Assembly (NCBI GenBank): GCA_020848935.1
Contig: JADLHF010000269.1
Coordinates: forward strand, 1 to 54,247
Length of the DNA stretch: 54,247 nucleotides
Direction: 5' to 3'
DNA from: Acetobacteraceae bacterium
Lineage (GTDB): Bacteria; Pseudomonadota; Alphaproteobacteria; Acetobacterales; Acetobacteraceae
The translations under genes were made by a program, and so were the position numbers. This document shows, one piece after another, positions 26,073 through 34,771 of the stretch. The notes under the pieces were generated by a model. The model saw only the letters and a list, made by a program, of their open reading frames with translations, was not told the DNA's origin and did not search any database. Position 1 is the stretch's first letter; every line of letters begins with the position of its first letter.

Positions 26073-26770
26073 CAGCGGAGCCTTTTGAAGCGCGGCCGGC
26101 CGAGCCAGGCGCGGCCGGGAATGGTGCAGTCGATGGCGCGCATTTCGCGGATGCGGCGGATATGCGGCCGCCGGATCGGGCCGCCGGCCCGCAGTTCGGC
26201 CAGCAGGCGGCGCAGGCGCATGGTGGCATGAAAGCGCGACAGGCCGGTTGTCACCACCACATCGGCGCGGCGGCGCTTCTCCTGGTCGGGCATCTGGCGC
26301 GCGATCACCGCCTCCACCTGCGCGCGGTCCATGCGCCGGCGCAGGCCAACGCGATGGACCTGCACCGCGCGCGGGGCGGAGACGACCAGCACCAGGTCGA
26401 TGCGGCGGATGCCGTCGATCTCCAGCAACAGGGGAATATCCATCACCACCGCCCGGGCGCCGGCGCGCCGGGCGCGCTGCACGAAGCGGTACTCGGCGGC
26501 GCGGACCAGGGGGTGAACGATGCGCTCCAGCCGCTTCAGCGCATCGGGCTGGCCGAGCACGGCGCTGCGCAGGGCGGCGCGGTCCAGCGTCCGGTCGCGC
26601 ACCGTGCCGGGGAAGGCGGCACCGATCGGCGCGATCGCGGCGCCGCCCGGCGATTGCAGCGCGTGCACGGTGGCGTCGGCGTCGAACACGGCGATGCCGG
26701 CCCGGCGGAAGAAGCCCGCAGCGGTCGATTTGCCCATGCCGATGCCGCCGGTAAGGCCGATGATCTTCAT
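26072..26770 (-). CDS. coaE: Dephospho-CoA kinase
   Basis: Last step of CoA synthesis. 232 residues, about 30 longer at the C-terminus than many CoaE proteins. P-loop GLTGGIGMGKSTAAGFF at the start, DADATVHAL, and MDIPLLLEIDG and LVVSAPRAVQVHRV in the core. The C-terminal extension is Arg-rich (IRRPHIRRIREMR), and I see no known domain in it. It overlaps dnaQ. Confidence 0.94.
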   Translation of the reverse strand: MKIIGLTGGIGMGKSTAAGFFRRAGIAVFDADATVHALQSPGGAAIAPIGAAFPGTVRDRTLDRAALRSAVLGQPDALKRLERIVHPLVRAAEYRFVQRARRAGARAVVMDIPLLLEIDGIRRIDLVLVVSAPRAVQVHRVGLRRRMDRAQVEAVIARQMPDQEKRRRADVVVTTGLSRFHATMRLRRLLAELRAGGPIRRPHIRRIREMRAIDCTIPGRAWLGRPRFKRLR

Positions 26771-26900
26771 CCCCCGACTGTCCCGCGCCGCGCTTCGATC
26801 CGCAAGGCCGGGCATGATCCGCAGGGCAAGGCGAGGCCGGCATGGATTTCCCGCACCAGCGGATCGGCGTAACAGATCAAACCGCCCCGAGGAGACCACC

Positions 26901-27680
26901 GTGTCGCACGCCCTGGATCGCCGCCTGGAGACCGCCACCCGCCTGGCCACCGCGGCGGGCGCGCTCGCCCTGTCGCTGGCGCCGCCACCCGGCGCGCCGG
27001 TGGCCAGCATCAAAGGCCACCAGGACTGGCTGACCGAGGCCGATGGCCGGGTGGAGGATTTCCTCAAGCGCGAACTGACCGCCGCCTTCCCCGAAGACGG
27101 CTTCCAGGGCGAGGAGAGCGGCAACGGCCCGGCCGGGCGGCTGACCTGGGTGGTCGATCCGATCGACGGCACCTCGAACTTCGCGCGCGGGGCGCCGCGC
27201 TGGTGCGTCTCCGTGGGGTTGATCGAGGATCGCCGGGCGCTGGCCGGCGTGCTGGTGGCCCCCGCGCTGGGCGAGACCTTCGCCGCCCGCGACGGCGGCG
27301 GGGCCACGCTGAACGGCGCGCCGATCCGTGCTGCCGCCACCACCGACCTGTCGCGCGGCATGGTGGAATGCGGCTGGTCGCCGCGCCGGCCGAACGCGGA
27401 TTTCTTCGCCCTGACGCAGCGGGTGATGGCGGCCGGTGCCATGCTGCGCGCCGGGGGTTCCGGCGCGCTGGGGCTGGCCGACGTCGCCGCCGGGCGGATC
27501 GACGGCTATATCGAGCTGCATATCAACCTGTGGGACGTGGCCGCGGCGCTGTGCATCCTGGCCGAGGCCGGCGCGGCGATTTCACCGTTCCTCGCGGGCG
27601 ATGGGCCGACCCAGGGCAACCCGATCCGCGCCGCCGCCCCCGGGGTGGCCGAGGCCTTGCGCGCCATCGCAGGGTTCTGA
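26901..27680 (+). CDS. Inositol monophosphatase family phosphatase
   Basis: 259 residues from GTG with GAGGAG 6 nt upstream. The Mg/Li-sensitive phosphatase motifs are complete: FQGEESG, VVDPIDGTSNFARG, and NLWDVAAALCILAEAG. Substrate could be inositol phosphate, fructose-1,6-bisphosphate or histidinol phosphate. The MFS gene starts 9 nt downstream. Divergent from coaE. Confidence 0.9.
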   Translation: MSHALDRRLETATRLATAAGALALSLAPPPGAPVASIKGHQDWLTEADGRVEDFLKRELTAAFPEDGFQGEESGNGPAGRLTWVVDPIDGTSNFARGAPRWCVSVGLIEDRRALAGVLVAPALGETFAARDGGGATLNGAPIRAAATTDLSRGMVECGWSPRRPNADFFALTQRVMAAGAMLRAGGSGALGLADVAAGRIDGYIELHINLWDVAAALCILAEAGAAISPFLAGDGPTQGNPIRAAAPGVAEALRAIAGF

Positions 27681-27689
27681 CCCCGCGCG

Positions 27690-28850
27690 ATGACCCCGCT
27701 CCAGCGGCGCCTGTCGCTCACCCTCGGTGTCACCCAGCTCCTCGCCTGGGGCACCACCTACTACGTGCCGGCGACGATGATCGATGCCGTTGCCGCCGAC
27801 CTGGGCGCGTCGCGCACCGTGCTGCTGGGGGCCTTCTCCTGGGCGGTGCTGATTGCCGGGTTCTGTGCGCCGGCGATCGGCGGCTTCATCGACCGCCATG
27901 GCGGCCGGCCGGTGCTGGCCGCGGGCCAGCTCGTCACCGCTGCCGGCCTGCTGGTGCTGGCCGCCGCACCCTCGGTGCCCTGGTGGTACGCCGCCTGGAC
28001 CGTGCTGGGCGTCGGCATGGCGCTGGCGCTGTACGACACCGCGTTCTCCACCGTCGGCCGGCTGCTGGGCGCCGAGGCGCGGCCGGCGATGACCGGCATC
28101 ACCCTGATCGCCGGCTTCGGCGGCACGCTGGGGTTCCCGATGGGCACCTGGCTGGCCGCCCACTGGGGCTGGCGCCCGGCGGTGGTGCTGTACGCGGGGA
28201 TCGCGGTCCTTATCATCCTGCCGATGATACTGTTCCTGATCCCGCGCGCCGGCCCGGTGCCACCGCCCGCGCCACGCCGCGCCGACGAAGCCGCCGCGCC
28301 CACGCCGCAACGGCGACGCTTCCTGTTCCTGCTGCTGGCCACCTTCGTCACCCTGCGCGCCTCGATCGGCGCGGTGGTGACAATCCATTTGCTGCTGCTG
28401 CTGACCGGGGTGGGGCTGACCACCGCCGAGGCGGTGCTCTGCGCGATGGTGATCGGCCCGTCGCAGGTGGCCAGCCGCATGGTGGAATGGCGCCTTGCCC
28501 GCTTCCTGACGCCGATGAAATCCGCCTGGGTCGGCGCGGTGATGCTGCCCGTCGGCGTTCTGCTGCTGCTGGGCGGCGCCCCGGCGGTGGTCTTCGCCGT
28601 GTGCTACGGCATCAGCAACGGCATCCTGACCATCACCCGCGGCGTGCTGCCGATGCATGTCTTCGGGCCCCAAGGCTACGCCACGCTGATGGGCCGCATG
28701 GCGCTGCCAAGCCAGGTGTCCCAGGCCCTCGCCCCCACCCTCGTCGCCCCCCTGCTGCTGCTGGTCTCCGCCCAGGCCGCCCTGGGTGCCATGGGTTTGA
28801 TTGCCGCGCTGGCGATGCTGTGCCTGGTGCCGGTCGGGCGGCGGGGGTGA
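27690..28850 (+). CDS. MFS transporter
   Basis: Inner-membrane major-facilitator transporter of 386 residues with about 12 hydrophobic segments split by a charged central loop (PRRADEAAAPTPQRRR, around residues 195-210). The loop-2/3 motif is GFIDRHGGRPVL. Substrate unknown; no close match to a named family was evident. It is just downstream of the inositol phosphatase. A decayed repeat unit lies in the gap to the GST gene. Confidence 0.85.
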   Translation: MTPLQRRLSLTLGVTQLLAWGTTYYVPATMIDAVAADLGASRTVLLGAFSWAVLIAGFCAPAIGGFIDRHGGRPVLAAGQLVTAAGLLVLAAAPSVPWWYAAWTVLGVGMALALYDTAFSTVGRLLGAEARPAMTGITLIAGFGGTLGFPMGTWLAAHWGWRPAVVLYAGIAVLIILPMILFLIPRAGPVPPPAPRRADEAAAPTPQRRRFLFLLLATFVTLRASIGAVVTIHLLLLLTGVGLTTAEAVLCAMVIGPSQVASRMVEWRLARFLTPMKSAWVGAVMLPVGVLLLLGGAPAVVFAVCYGISNGILTITRGVLPMHVFGPQGYATLMGRMALPSQVSQALAPTLVAPLLLLVSAQAALGAMGLIAALAMLCLVPVGRRG

Positions 28851-28862
28851 CAGGGTCAGCAA

Positions 28863-28900
28863 GCGCTTCTTCTTGGAAACAGAAGCAGAAACCTTCATCC
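28863..28900. repeat. Decayed single unit of the inverted-repeat family
   Basis: GCGCTTCTTCTTGG, then AACAGAAG and CAGAAACCTTCATCC follow the pattern of the B unit (CTTC stem, inner arm CTTCATTC), with an imperfect stem. No partner unit is visible. It lies just after the MFS stop. Confidence 0.55.
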
Positions 28901-28967
28901 ATGGCGGCCGGTGGACCGCTGGCTGGGTTCGATGCAGGATCGGGACCTCATGCGAGGGGAGCGAACC

Positions 28968-29558
28968 ATGTCCACCACCCTGACGATCTACGGCGTGCCA
29001 CAGTCGCGGGCCGCGCGCTGCCTGTGGATGGCGCGTGAACTCGGCCTGGAACACGCCAGCGATCCCGTGCATTTCCAGAAGACCCGCGAATCCTCCGCCC
29101 TGGCCGCGGTCAATCCGAACCAGCGCATTCCGGCGCTGCTGGACGGCACCTTCTCGCTGTTCGAGTCGCTGGCGATCAATCTGTACCTGGCGAAGAAATA
29201 CGGCGCCGGCACCGCGTTCGAGTCACCCACGCTGGAGCATGAGGCGCTGGTCACCCAGTGGAGCTTCTGGGCGATGACCGAGGTGGAGAAGCCGCTGCTC
29301 GGCCTGCTGATGGCCGCCTTCGGGCGCGGCGACGGGCAGGAGGCGGCGCACACCGCCGCCCTGGCCCGGCCGCTGAAGGTGCTGAACGATCACCTTGCCG
29401 GCCGCGCCTGGCTGGTGGGCACCGCGTTCTCCACCGCCGACCTCAACGTCGCCGCCGTGCTGGCTTGGGCCTATCCCGCCAAGCTCGACCTGTCGGCCTG
29501 GCCGCGCGTGGCGGAATGGCTCGGCCGCTGCACCGCGCGCCCGGCTTTCAAGGGCTAG
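28968..29558 (+). CDS. Glutathione S-transferase family protein
   Basis: 196 residues from MSTTLTIYGVPQSR, with AGGGGAGCG as ribosome-binding site. The N-terminal thioredoxin fold has a catalytic-position Ser/Arg region (PQSRAARCLWMARELGL) and the cis-Pro/ESLAINLYLAKKYG segment; the C-terminal all-helical domain follows. Probably a cytosolic detoxification or glutathione-dependent enzyme; substrate unknown. Confidence 0.9.
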   Translation: MSTTLTIYGVPQSRAARCLWMARELGLEHASDPVHFQKTRESSALAAVNPNQRIPALLDGTFSLFESLAINLYLAKKYGAGTAFESPTLEHEALVTQWSFWAMTEVEKPLLGLLMAAFGRGDGQEAAHTAALARPLKVLNDHLAGRAWLVGTAFSTADLNVAAVLAWAYPAKLDLSAWPRVAEWLGRCTARPAFKG

Positions 29559-29565
29559 GGCCGGC

Positions 29566-30279
29566 TCAGGTCTGGAGGAAGCGCACCCGGTCGGCCTCCA
29601 GCACCGCGCACGTCAACGGCCCGCCCAGCACGGCGCCGGTGTCCAGCCCGATCCGGTTGGCGCGCAGCACCGGGACACTCTCTTCCGGCGTGTGGCCGTG
29701 CACCACCACCGCCTCGTGCGTCCTCGTGCTGGACAGGAACGGCTCGCGGATCCACAGTAGGTCCTGGCGCGTCTGCGCGCTCAGCGCCAGCCCCGGCCGT
29801 ACCCCGGCATGGACGAACACGTAGCCGCCGGCGCGGTGCATCAGCGCCAGTTCGCGCATGAAGGCCAGGTGCGGCGGCGGGATCAGCGCCGCCCATTGTC
29901 TTGCCGGAGTGCGCGGCGGCACCCCCCAGCTTTGCAGCGCGGCATGCCCGCCATTGGCCAGCCACACCTCCGCCTCGGCGCGCCGGCCATCCAGCGCGCC
30001 CAGCAGAAGGTCCTCGTGGTTGCCGATCAGGTTGACCACCCGCGCGCCGTCCACCGGGTGCGGGCCGACCAGCCGCGCGATCACCCCCGCGCTGTCCGGC
30101 CCGCGGTCGATGTAATCGCCCAGGTGGATCACCAGCGCGTCGGCATGCGGTCGCGCGCGCAGATCGGCGCCAATCGCGCGGTGCATCGCCTCCAACTGGT
30201 CCAGGCAGCCATGCACATCCCCCACGGCATAGATTCGCTGGCCCGGCGGCAGCGTGGCTGGCGCTAACCTCTCGTTCAT
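29566..30279 (-). CDS. Metallophosphatase (serine/threonine protein phosphatase family)
   Basis: 237 residues. PPP-family metal motifs are intact: GDVHGCLDQL, GDYIDRGPDSAG, NLIGNHED, and VHGHT. Similar bacterial enzymes act on phosphoproteins or on diadenosine polyphosphates. Convergent with the GST gene (7 nt gap) and divergent from the degenerate EAL-like pair (95 nt). Confidence 0.9.
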   Translation of the reverse strand: MNERLAPATLPPGQRIYAVGDVHGCLDQLEAMHRAIGADLRARPHADALVIHLGDYIDRGPDSAGVIARLVGPHPVDGARVVNLIGNHEDLLLGALDGRRAEAEVWLANGGHAALQSWGVPPRTPARQWAALIPPPHLAFMRELALMHRAGGYVFVHAGVRPGLALSAQTRQDLLWIREPFLSSTRTHEAVVVHGHTPEESVPVLRANRIGLDTGAVLGGPLTCAVLEADRVRFLQT

Positions 30280-30374
30280 CCCGCCCCCTTAGCGTCCCGT
30301 CCCATCGGCCACAAGCCGGCGATCCGCCCCGGCCATCGCGCCGGACCAATGGGACCAGAAAGGGACCGCGCACC

Positions 30375-31874
30375 ATGATGGTGTCCAATGCCAGCAGTTT
30401 CGCCAACCAGGGGCCCGACCTGCGGCCGGGCGCGGCACCACGCCCGCGCCGCCGCGCCCGCGCCGGTGAGATCCTGCTGGCTGACGCGCTGGACCGCGAG
30501 GCGCGGGCCCCGCAGGGGCGGCTCGCCGTGCTGGTCCGCCTGTCCCGCCTGCCGCCGCCGGGGTCGCGCCCGTACCACCGCCGCATCGCCCGCGCCCTGC
30601 TGGAGGATTGCGCCCAGCGCCATGGCGGCCAGGTGTTCCAGCTGTCCGGCGGTGACCTGGTGTTGCTGTCCACCCCGCCGCCGGGGGCCGGGCCGGACGC
30701 GGGGCCGCTCGCCCTGCCGTCCTTGCTGACGCGGCTGCTGCAGGCCGATGGTGCCGCGCCCGTGCCGCTGGCCGAGGCGATTCCGCTGGCCGAGGGCCAG
30801 GCCCGACTGCGCGCCTTGCTCGCCGCCGCCGATGCCGCGCCCGACCATCCCGAGGACGAGGCCGCCGCCGCCGCCGCCGATCGTCCGCGCAACATCTTCG
30901 CCGGCCGGCGCGCAGCATCCCCGCTTGTGCCGCCGGCAAGTGCGGCCGACGACCTGTTGGCCGGCGGCATCGCCGATCTGCTCGGGTTGCAGACCGCGGT
31001 CCGCCTGCCGCAGCGGGGAGCGGCGCCCAGCACCCCGATCCGCCCGGTGCACCGGGCCCTGCGCGTCATCCCCGCCCTGTTGGCCGCCCGCCTCACCCGC
31101 ATCGGTGCCCATCTCGGCGAGTCCCCGCCCGAGGCGGCCGGCCGCTTCCTGCCCGCCGACCCCTGGCTGCGCCAGCACCTGGCCGGAAGCCTGGCCGAGG
31201 CCGTGCTCACCCTGCTGGGCGGTGGCTGGGGCGGTGGCACGCCGCTGGACGCCACCCCGCGCCGGGGTGTGCCGCCACTGCTGCTCAGCCTGCCGCCCGC
31301 CGTGGTCAACGGACCCGGTTTCGCCGCCTTCGCCGCACGGTTCGCCGCCGCCGACGCCACCCAGGCGCCCCGTGTCGCCATCTCGATGGCGGAGGCCAGC
31401 GCCGATCCCGCCGGCTTCGCCGCCGCCCGCACCCGGCTGCGCGATGCCGGCATGCCGTTGGTCTTGGACGGGCTCAGCCATCACACCCTGTTGCTCGCCC
31501 GGCCCGAGGCGCTGGAGCCCGATCTGGTGGCCCTGGCCTGGTCTTCGGCGCTGCCGCGCCTGGCTGCCGCGCGGCGTGACGAGATTGCCGCGGCGGTGGG
31601 CCGGGTGGGCACCGCGCGCGTGCTGCTGACCGGCGCCGATAGCGAGGCCGCGCTGCGCTGGGGCCGTGCCGCCGGCATCCTGCTGTTCCAAGGCCAGCAC
31701 GCCGACGCCATGCTGGCCGCCACCCGCATCATCGCCTGTCCCGGCGCCGGAGCCTGCCAGCTGCGCGCCTGCGCCGAGCGGGCCACCGCCACCAGCACGC
31801 TGGGCCGCCTCGGCTGCACCCGGCCGCGCCTGCTCGACCAGGGGGTGCCGGACCCGGTGCACCGCGTGGCATGA
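30375..31874 (+). CDS. Uncharacterised protein with degenerate EAL-like C-terminal domain (paralogue 1)
   Basis: 499 residues, no signal peptide or membrane segment. About residues 45-110 (LAVLVRLSRLPPPGSRPYHRRIARAL, QVFQLSGGDLVLLS) match the start of the next protein. From about residue 298 the pattern follows the EAL phosphodiesterase fold: LLLSLPPAVVNGPGFAAF, RLRDAGMPLVLDGLS (position of LDDFG), and AAGILLFQG (position of QGY). The catalytic Glu motif and metal ligands are not evident, so it is likely inactive, perhaps a c-di-GMP effector or scaffold (inference). Its stop overlaps the next start by 4 nt. Confidence 0.7.
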   Translation: MMVSNASSFANQGPDLRPGAAPRPRRRARAGEILLADALDREARAPQGRLAVLVRLSRLPPPGSRPYHRRIARALLEDCAQRHGGQVFQLSGGDLVLLSTPPPGAGPDAGPLALPSLLTRLLQADGAAPVPLAEAIPLAEGQARLRALLAAADAAPDHPEDEAAAAAADRPRNIFAGRRAASPLVPPASAADDLLAGGIADLLGLQTAVRLPQRGAAPSTPIRPVHRALRVIPALLAARLTRIGAHLGESPPEAAGRFLPADPWLRQHLAGSLAEAVLTLLGGGWGGGTPLDATPRRGVPPLLLSLPPAVVNGPGFAAFAARFAAADATQAPRVAISMAEASADPAGFAAARTRLRDAGMPLVLDGLSHHTLLLARPEALEPDLVALAWSSALPRLAAARRDEIAAAVGRVGTARVLLTGADSEAALRWGRAAGILLFQGQHADAMLAATRIIACPGAGACQLRACAERATATSTLGRLGCTRPRLLDQGVPDPVHRVA

Positions 31875-33040
31875 ACGCCATCCCGCAACTGCCGCGCCGC
31901 CTGTCGCCGCCGCCGGCGGACGCGGCGCGGCAACTGACCGCCCTGGTGCACGAGGCGGTGTCCACCGGCACCGCCCGCCAGGCACTGCTGCTGCGCCTGT
32001 CCACCCTGCCGCGCGCGCTGGCCCAGCCGCACCACCGCCGCCTTGCGGTCGAGGCGTTGACCCCGCTGATCACCGCCGACCGCGCGCGGCTGTTCGTGCT
32101 GCCGAACCAGGATGCCGCCATCGTCTGGCGCGGCGCGGCACCCGGCCCGCTGGCGGAAAGCCTGGAGCGGCTGCAAACCCTGTTCGCCGGCGCCGCGACC
32201 CCGCACGGAACGGTCGCCCTGGCCCGCCATCTCGGCCTGCCGGAGGAGGCCGATATCCTGCTGGCCGCCGTCACCGCCAGCCACCTGCCGCCGCCGGCCA
32301 CCACGCCGCCGCCCAGCACGCCGCTCGACCCCGCCGCGCTGGCGGCGCTGGAGGCTGCCCTGGCCAATGCCGACCTGTCCCGCTTCGCCCGCCGCCGCCC
32401 GGTCTGCACCCTGGTCCCCGGCCAGGGGCTGCGCCGCGCCTGGGAGACGCGGTATTTCTCGATGGCCGAGCTGGCGGAAACCCTGGCACCCGAGCGCGAC
32501 CTGCGGGCCGAGCCATGGCTGTTTCGCCGCCTGACCCGCATCCTGGACCACCGCATGATGGCGCTGCTGGCCGCCCCGCGGGAGCTGGACGGTGCCGGAC
32601 CCTTCGCCCTGCCGCTCAACATCGCCTCCCTGCTGTCACCCGCCTTCCTGCGTTTCGACGCCGCCCTGCCGGCGCGGCTGCGCGGCCAGGTCGCGGTGGC
32701 GCTGCGGCCCGAGGATGTGCTGGCCGACCCCCCCGCCTTCCTGTTCGCCCGCGGCTTCGCCCAGGCGCGCGGCTACCGCCTGGTACTGGCCGGCCTGACC
32801 GCGGCAATCGCCGGCGCTTTCCCCCCGGCCGCCACCGGCATCGACCATGCCGAGCTGGCCTGGCAACCGGAGCTGGGCGCCACCACGCCGGCCGCCATCG
32901 GCCTGCCGGCGGAGCACGTCGTTCTGACCGGCGTGGACGACATCGCCGCGCTGGATTGGGCGCGCGGGCACGCGGTCCCGCACGTCAGCGGCACGCTGGC
33001 CCTTCCCGACCCCAGCTTCCGGCCGGCACTTCCGGGCTGA
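31871..33040 (+). CDS. Uncharacterised protein with degenerate EAL-like C-terminal domain (paralogue 2)
   Basis: 389 residues, translationally coupled to paralogue 1. N-terminal region RQALLLRLSTLPRALAQPHHRRLAVEAL resembles that of paralogue 1. From about residue 205, LTRILDHRMMALL, PLNIASLLSPAFLRF, QVAVALRPEDVLADP, FAQARGYRLVLAGLT and VVLTGVDDIAALDWARGHAV track the EAL order (NLS strand, E-motif strand, LDDFG position, EGVE position). Gly or Ala replaces expected acidic residues. No catalytic activity is expected. The pair may act together. Confidence 0.7.
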   Translation: MNAIPQLPRRLSPPPADAARQLTALVHEAVSTGTARQALLLRLSTLPRALAQPHHRRLAVEALTPLITADRARLFVLPNQDAAIVWRGAAPGPLAESLERLQTLFAGAATPHGTVALARHLGLPEEADILLAAVTASHLPPPATTPPPSTPLDPAALAALEAALANADLSRFARRRPVCTLVPGQGLRRAWETRYFSMAELAETLAPERDLRAEPWLFRRLTRILDHRMMALLAAPRELDGAGPFALPLNIASLLSPAFLRFDAALPARLRGQVAVALRPEDVLADPPAFLFARGFAQARGYRLVLAGLTAAIAGAFPPAATGIDHAELAWQPELGATTPAAIGLPAEHVVLTGVDDIAALDWARGHAVPHVSGTLALPDPSFRPALPG

Positions 33041-33086
33041 CATCAGCCTCTTGGCGCGCCCGCGCCGCCCGCCTACACAGCGCGGC

Positions 33087-33827
33087 ATGACCGACGCCAT
33101 CCGCGTAAGCGGCCTGACCAAGCGCTACGGCGCCACCCTGGCGGTGGACGACATCGCCTTCACCGCCCCGCGCGGCACCACCATCGGCCTGCTCGGCGGC
33201 AACGGCGCCGGCAAGACCACCACCATCGCCATGCTGATGGGCCTGCTGATCCCGACCACGGGCAGCATCGCCGTGCTGGGCCACGACATGGCGCACGACC
33301 GCTTCGCCGCCCTGGCGCGGATGAACTTCTCCTCGCCCTATGTCGCCCTGCCGGCGCGCCTGTCGGTGGCCGAGAATTTGCGCGTCTACGGTCATCTCTA
33401 CGGCGTGCCCCAGATCGGCCGCCGCATTGCCGAACTGGCCGAGCAGCTCGATCTCGGCGACCTGCTGGCCCGCCCCGCCGGCCAGCTTTCCGCCGGGCAG
33501 AAAACCCGCGTCGCCCTGGCCAAATCGCTGATCAACCGCCCGGAGCTGCTGCTGCTGGACGAACCCACCGCCAGCCTGGACCCGGACACCGGCGACATGG
33601 TGCGCAGCTGGCTGGAGCGCTACCGCACCGACAGCGGCTGCACCATCCTGCTGGCCAGCCACAACATGGCCGAGGTGGAGCGCCTGTGCTCCGATGTGCT
33701 GATGATGAAACAGGGCCGCATCGTCGATCGCGGCAGCCCCGCGGACTTGATTTCGCGCTACGGCCGCGACGACCTGGAGCAGGTGTTCCTCGATATCGCG
33801 CGCAATCGCAGGGAGGGGGCGAAGTGA
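33087..33827 (+). CDS. ABC transporter ATP-binding protein (ABC-2 export type)
   Basis: 246 residues from MTDAIRVSGLTKRYG. Walker A GGNGAGKTTT, signature LSAGQKTRVALAK (unusual SAGQ for SGGQ), Walker B LLLLDEPTASLDP, and His switch LASHNMAEV. Pairs with the permease gene 139 nt downstream. The gap holds a repeat doublet that begins at the stop codon. Substrate unknown. Confidence 0.93.
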   Translation: MTDAIRVSGLTKRYGATLAVDDIAFTAPRGTTIGLLGGNGAGKTTTIAMLMGLLIPTTGSIAVLGHDMAHDRFAALARMNFSSPYVALPARLSVAENLRVYGHLYGVPQIGRRIAELAEQLDLGDLLARPAGQLSAGQKTRVALAKSLINRPELLLLDEPTASLDPDTGDMVRSWLERYRTDSGCTILLASHNMAEVERLCSDVLMMKQGRIVDRGSPADLISRYGRDDLEQVFLDIARNRREGAK

Positions 33828-33955
33828 AGAAAGATTCTTCTTTTTGTGAACAAAAAGAAGCAAAAAAACTTTATTCATTCTCCGGTCGCTCGCACACCGG
33901 GCAAATGGATAAAGTTTTTTTGGTTCTTTTTTTCAAAAAAGAACATTCTTCCCTG
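33825..33955. repeat. Inverted-repeat doublet, copy 3 (B' hairpin then A hairpin), inside an operon
   Basis: Begins at the stop codon of the ATPase gene. Left unit: GAAGAAAG outer arm, B' hairpin at 33837-33860 (CTTCTTTTTG, loop TGAA, CAAAAAGAAG), inner arm CAAAAAAACTTTATTC. Right unit inverted: GGATAAAGTTTTTTTG, A hairpin 33923-33944, outer arm ATTCTTCC. It separates the ATPase and permease genes of one transporter. The closing base pair of the B' hairpin is G-C where copies 1, 2 and 6 have C-G. Confidence 0.92.
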
Positions 33956-33966
33956 GCCTGCCTTCC

Positions 33967-34767
33967 ATGACAGCTTCGCTGCGCCGCATCTGGGGCCTGA
34001 TGTACCGCCATCTCGCCCTCTATCGCCGCTCCTGGCCGCGGCTGCTGGAGCTGACCTACTGGCCCACGTTGCAGATGTGCATCTGGGGCTTCACCGCCAG
34101 CTTCATCGCCAGCCGCATCGGCGTCGGCGGCCAGCTCGCCGCCGGCATCCTGCTGGGCGGCGTGCTGCTGTGGGAGGTGGCGCTGCGCAGCCAGATGGGC
34201 GTGGCGATCTCCTTCCTGGAGGAGATCTGGTCGCGCAACCTCGGCCATGTCTTCGTCTCGCCGCTGCGGCCGTGGGAGCTGGTGGCCGCCCTGATCGCGA
34301 TGAGCGCGATCCGCATGGCCATCGGCGTGCTGCCGGCGATCCTGCTGGCCTGGGCGCTGTATGCCTTCAACCTGTTCAGCCTCGGCCCCGTGCTGGTGCT
34401 GTTCGCGGTCAACCTGATGGCGATGGGCTGGTGGATCGCGCTCGGCGTGGTCTCGCTGATCCTGCGCCATGGCGCCGGGGCCGAGGCGCTGGCCTGGTCG
34501 GTGCTGTTCGGCATCACGCCGTTCGCCGCCGTGTTCTACCCGGTCAGCATCCTGCCCGCGGTGCTCCAGCCGGTGGCCCTCGCCCTGCCGGCGGCACATG
34601 TATTCGAGGGCATGCGCGCAGCCCTCGACTCCGGCACCATCCGCTGGGACCACCTGGCCTGGGCCAGCGGCCTGAACCTGGCATGGATGTTCGCCGCCGC
34701 CCTGCTGTTCGCGCGCCAGTTCCGCGCCGCGCGCACCAGCGGCGCCCTGCTTTCGATCGGAGAGTGA
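33967..34767 (+). CDS. ABC-2 type transporter permease
   Basis: Inner-membrane export permease of 266 residues with about six hydrophobic segments. The family's features are the N-terminal YRRSWPRLLELTYWPTLQM amphipathic start, the FLEEIWSRNLGHVFVSPLRPWELV loop, and LPAAHVFEGMRAAL near the end. It works with the ATPase encoded upstream. The histidine-phosphatase gene starts 4 nt after its stop. Confidence 0.92.
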   Translation: MTASLRRIWGLMYRHLALYRRSWPRLLELTYWPTLQMCIWGFTASFIASRIGVGGQLAAGILLGGVLLWEVALRSQMGVAISFLEEIWSRNLGHVFVSPLRPWELVAALIAMSAIRMAIGVLPAILLAWALYAFNLFSLGPVLVLFAVNLMAMGWWIALGVVSLILRHGAGAEALAWSVLFGITPFAAVFYPVSILPAVLQPVALALPAAHVFEGMRAALDSGTIRWDHLAWASGLNLAWMFAAALLFARQFRAARTSGALLSIGE

Positions 34768-34771
34768 GACC

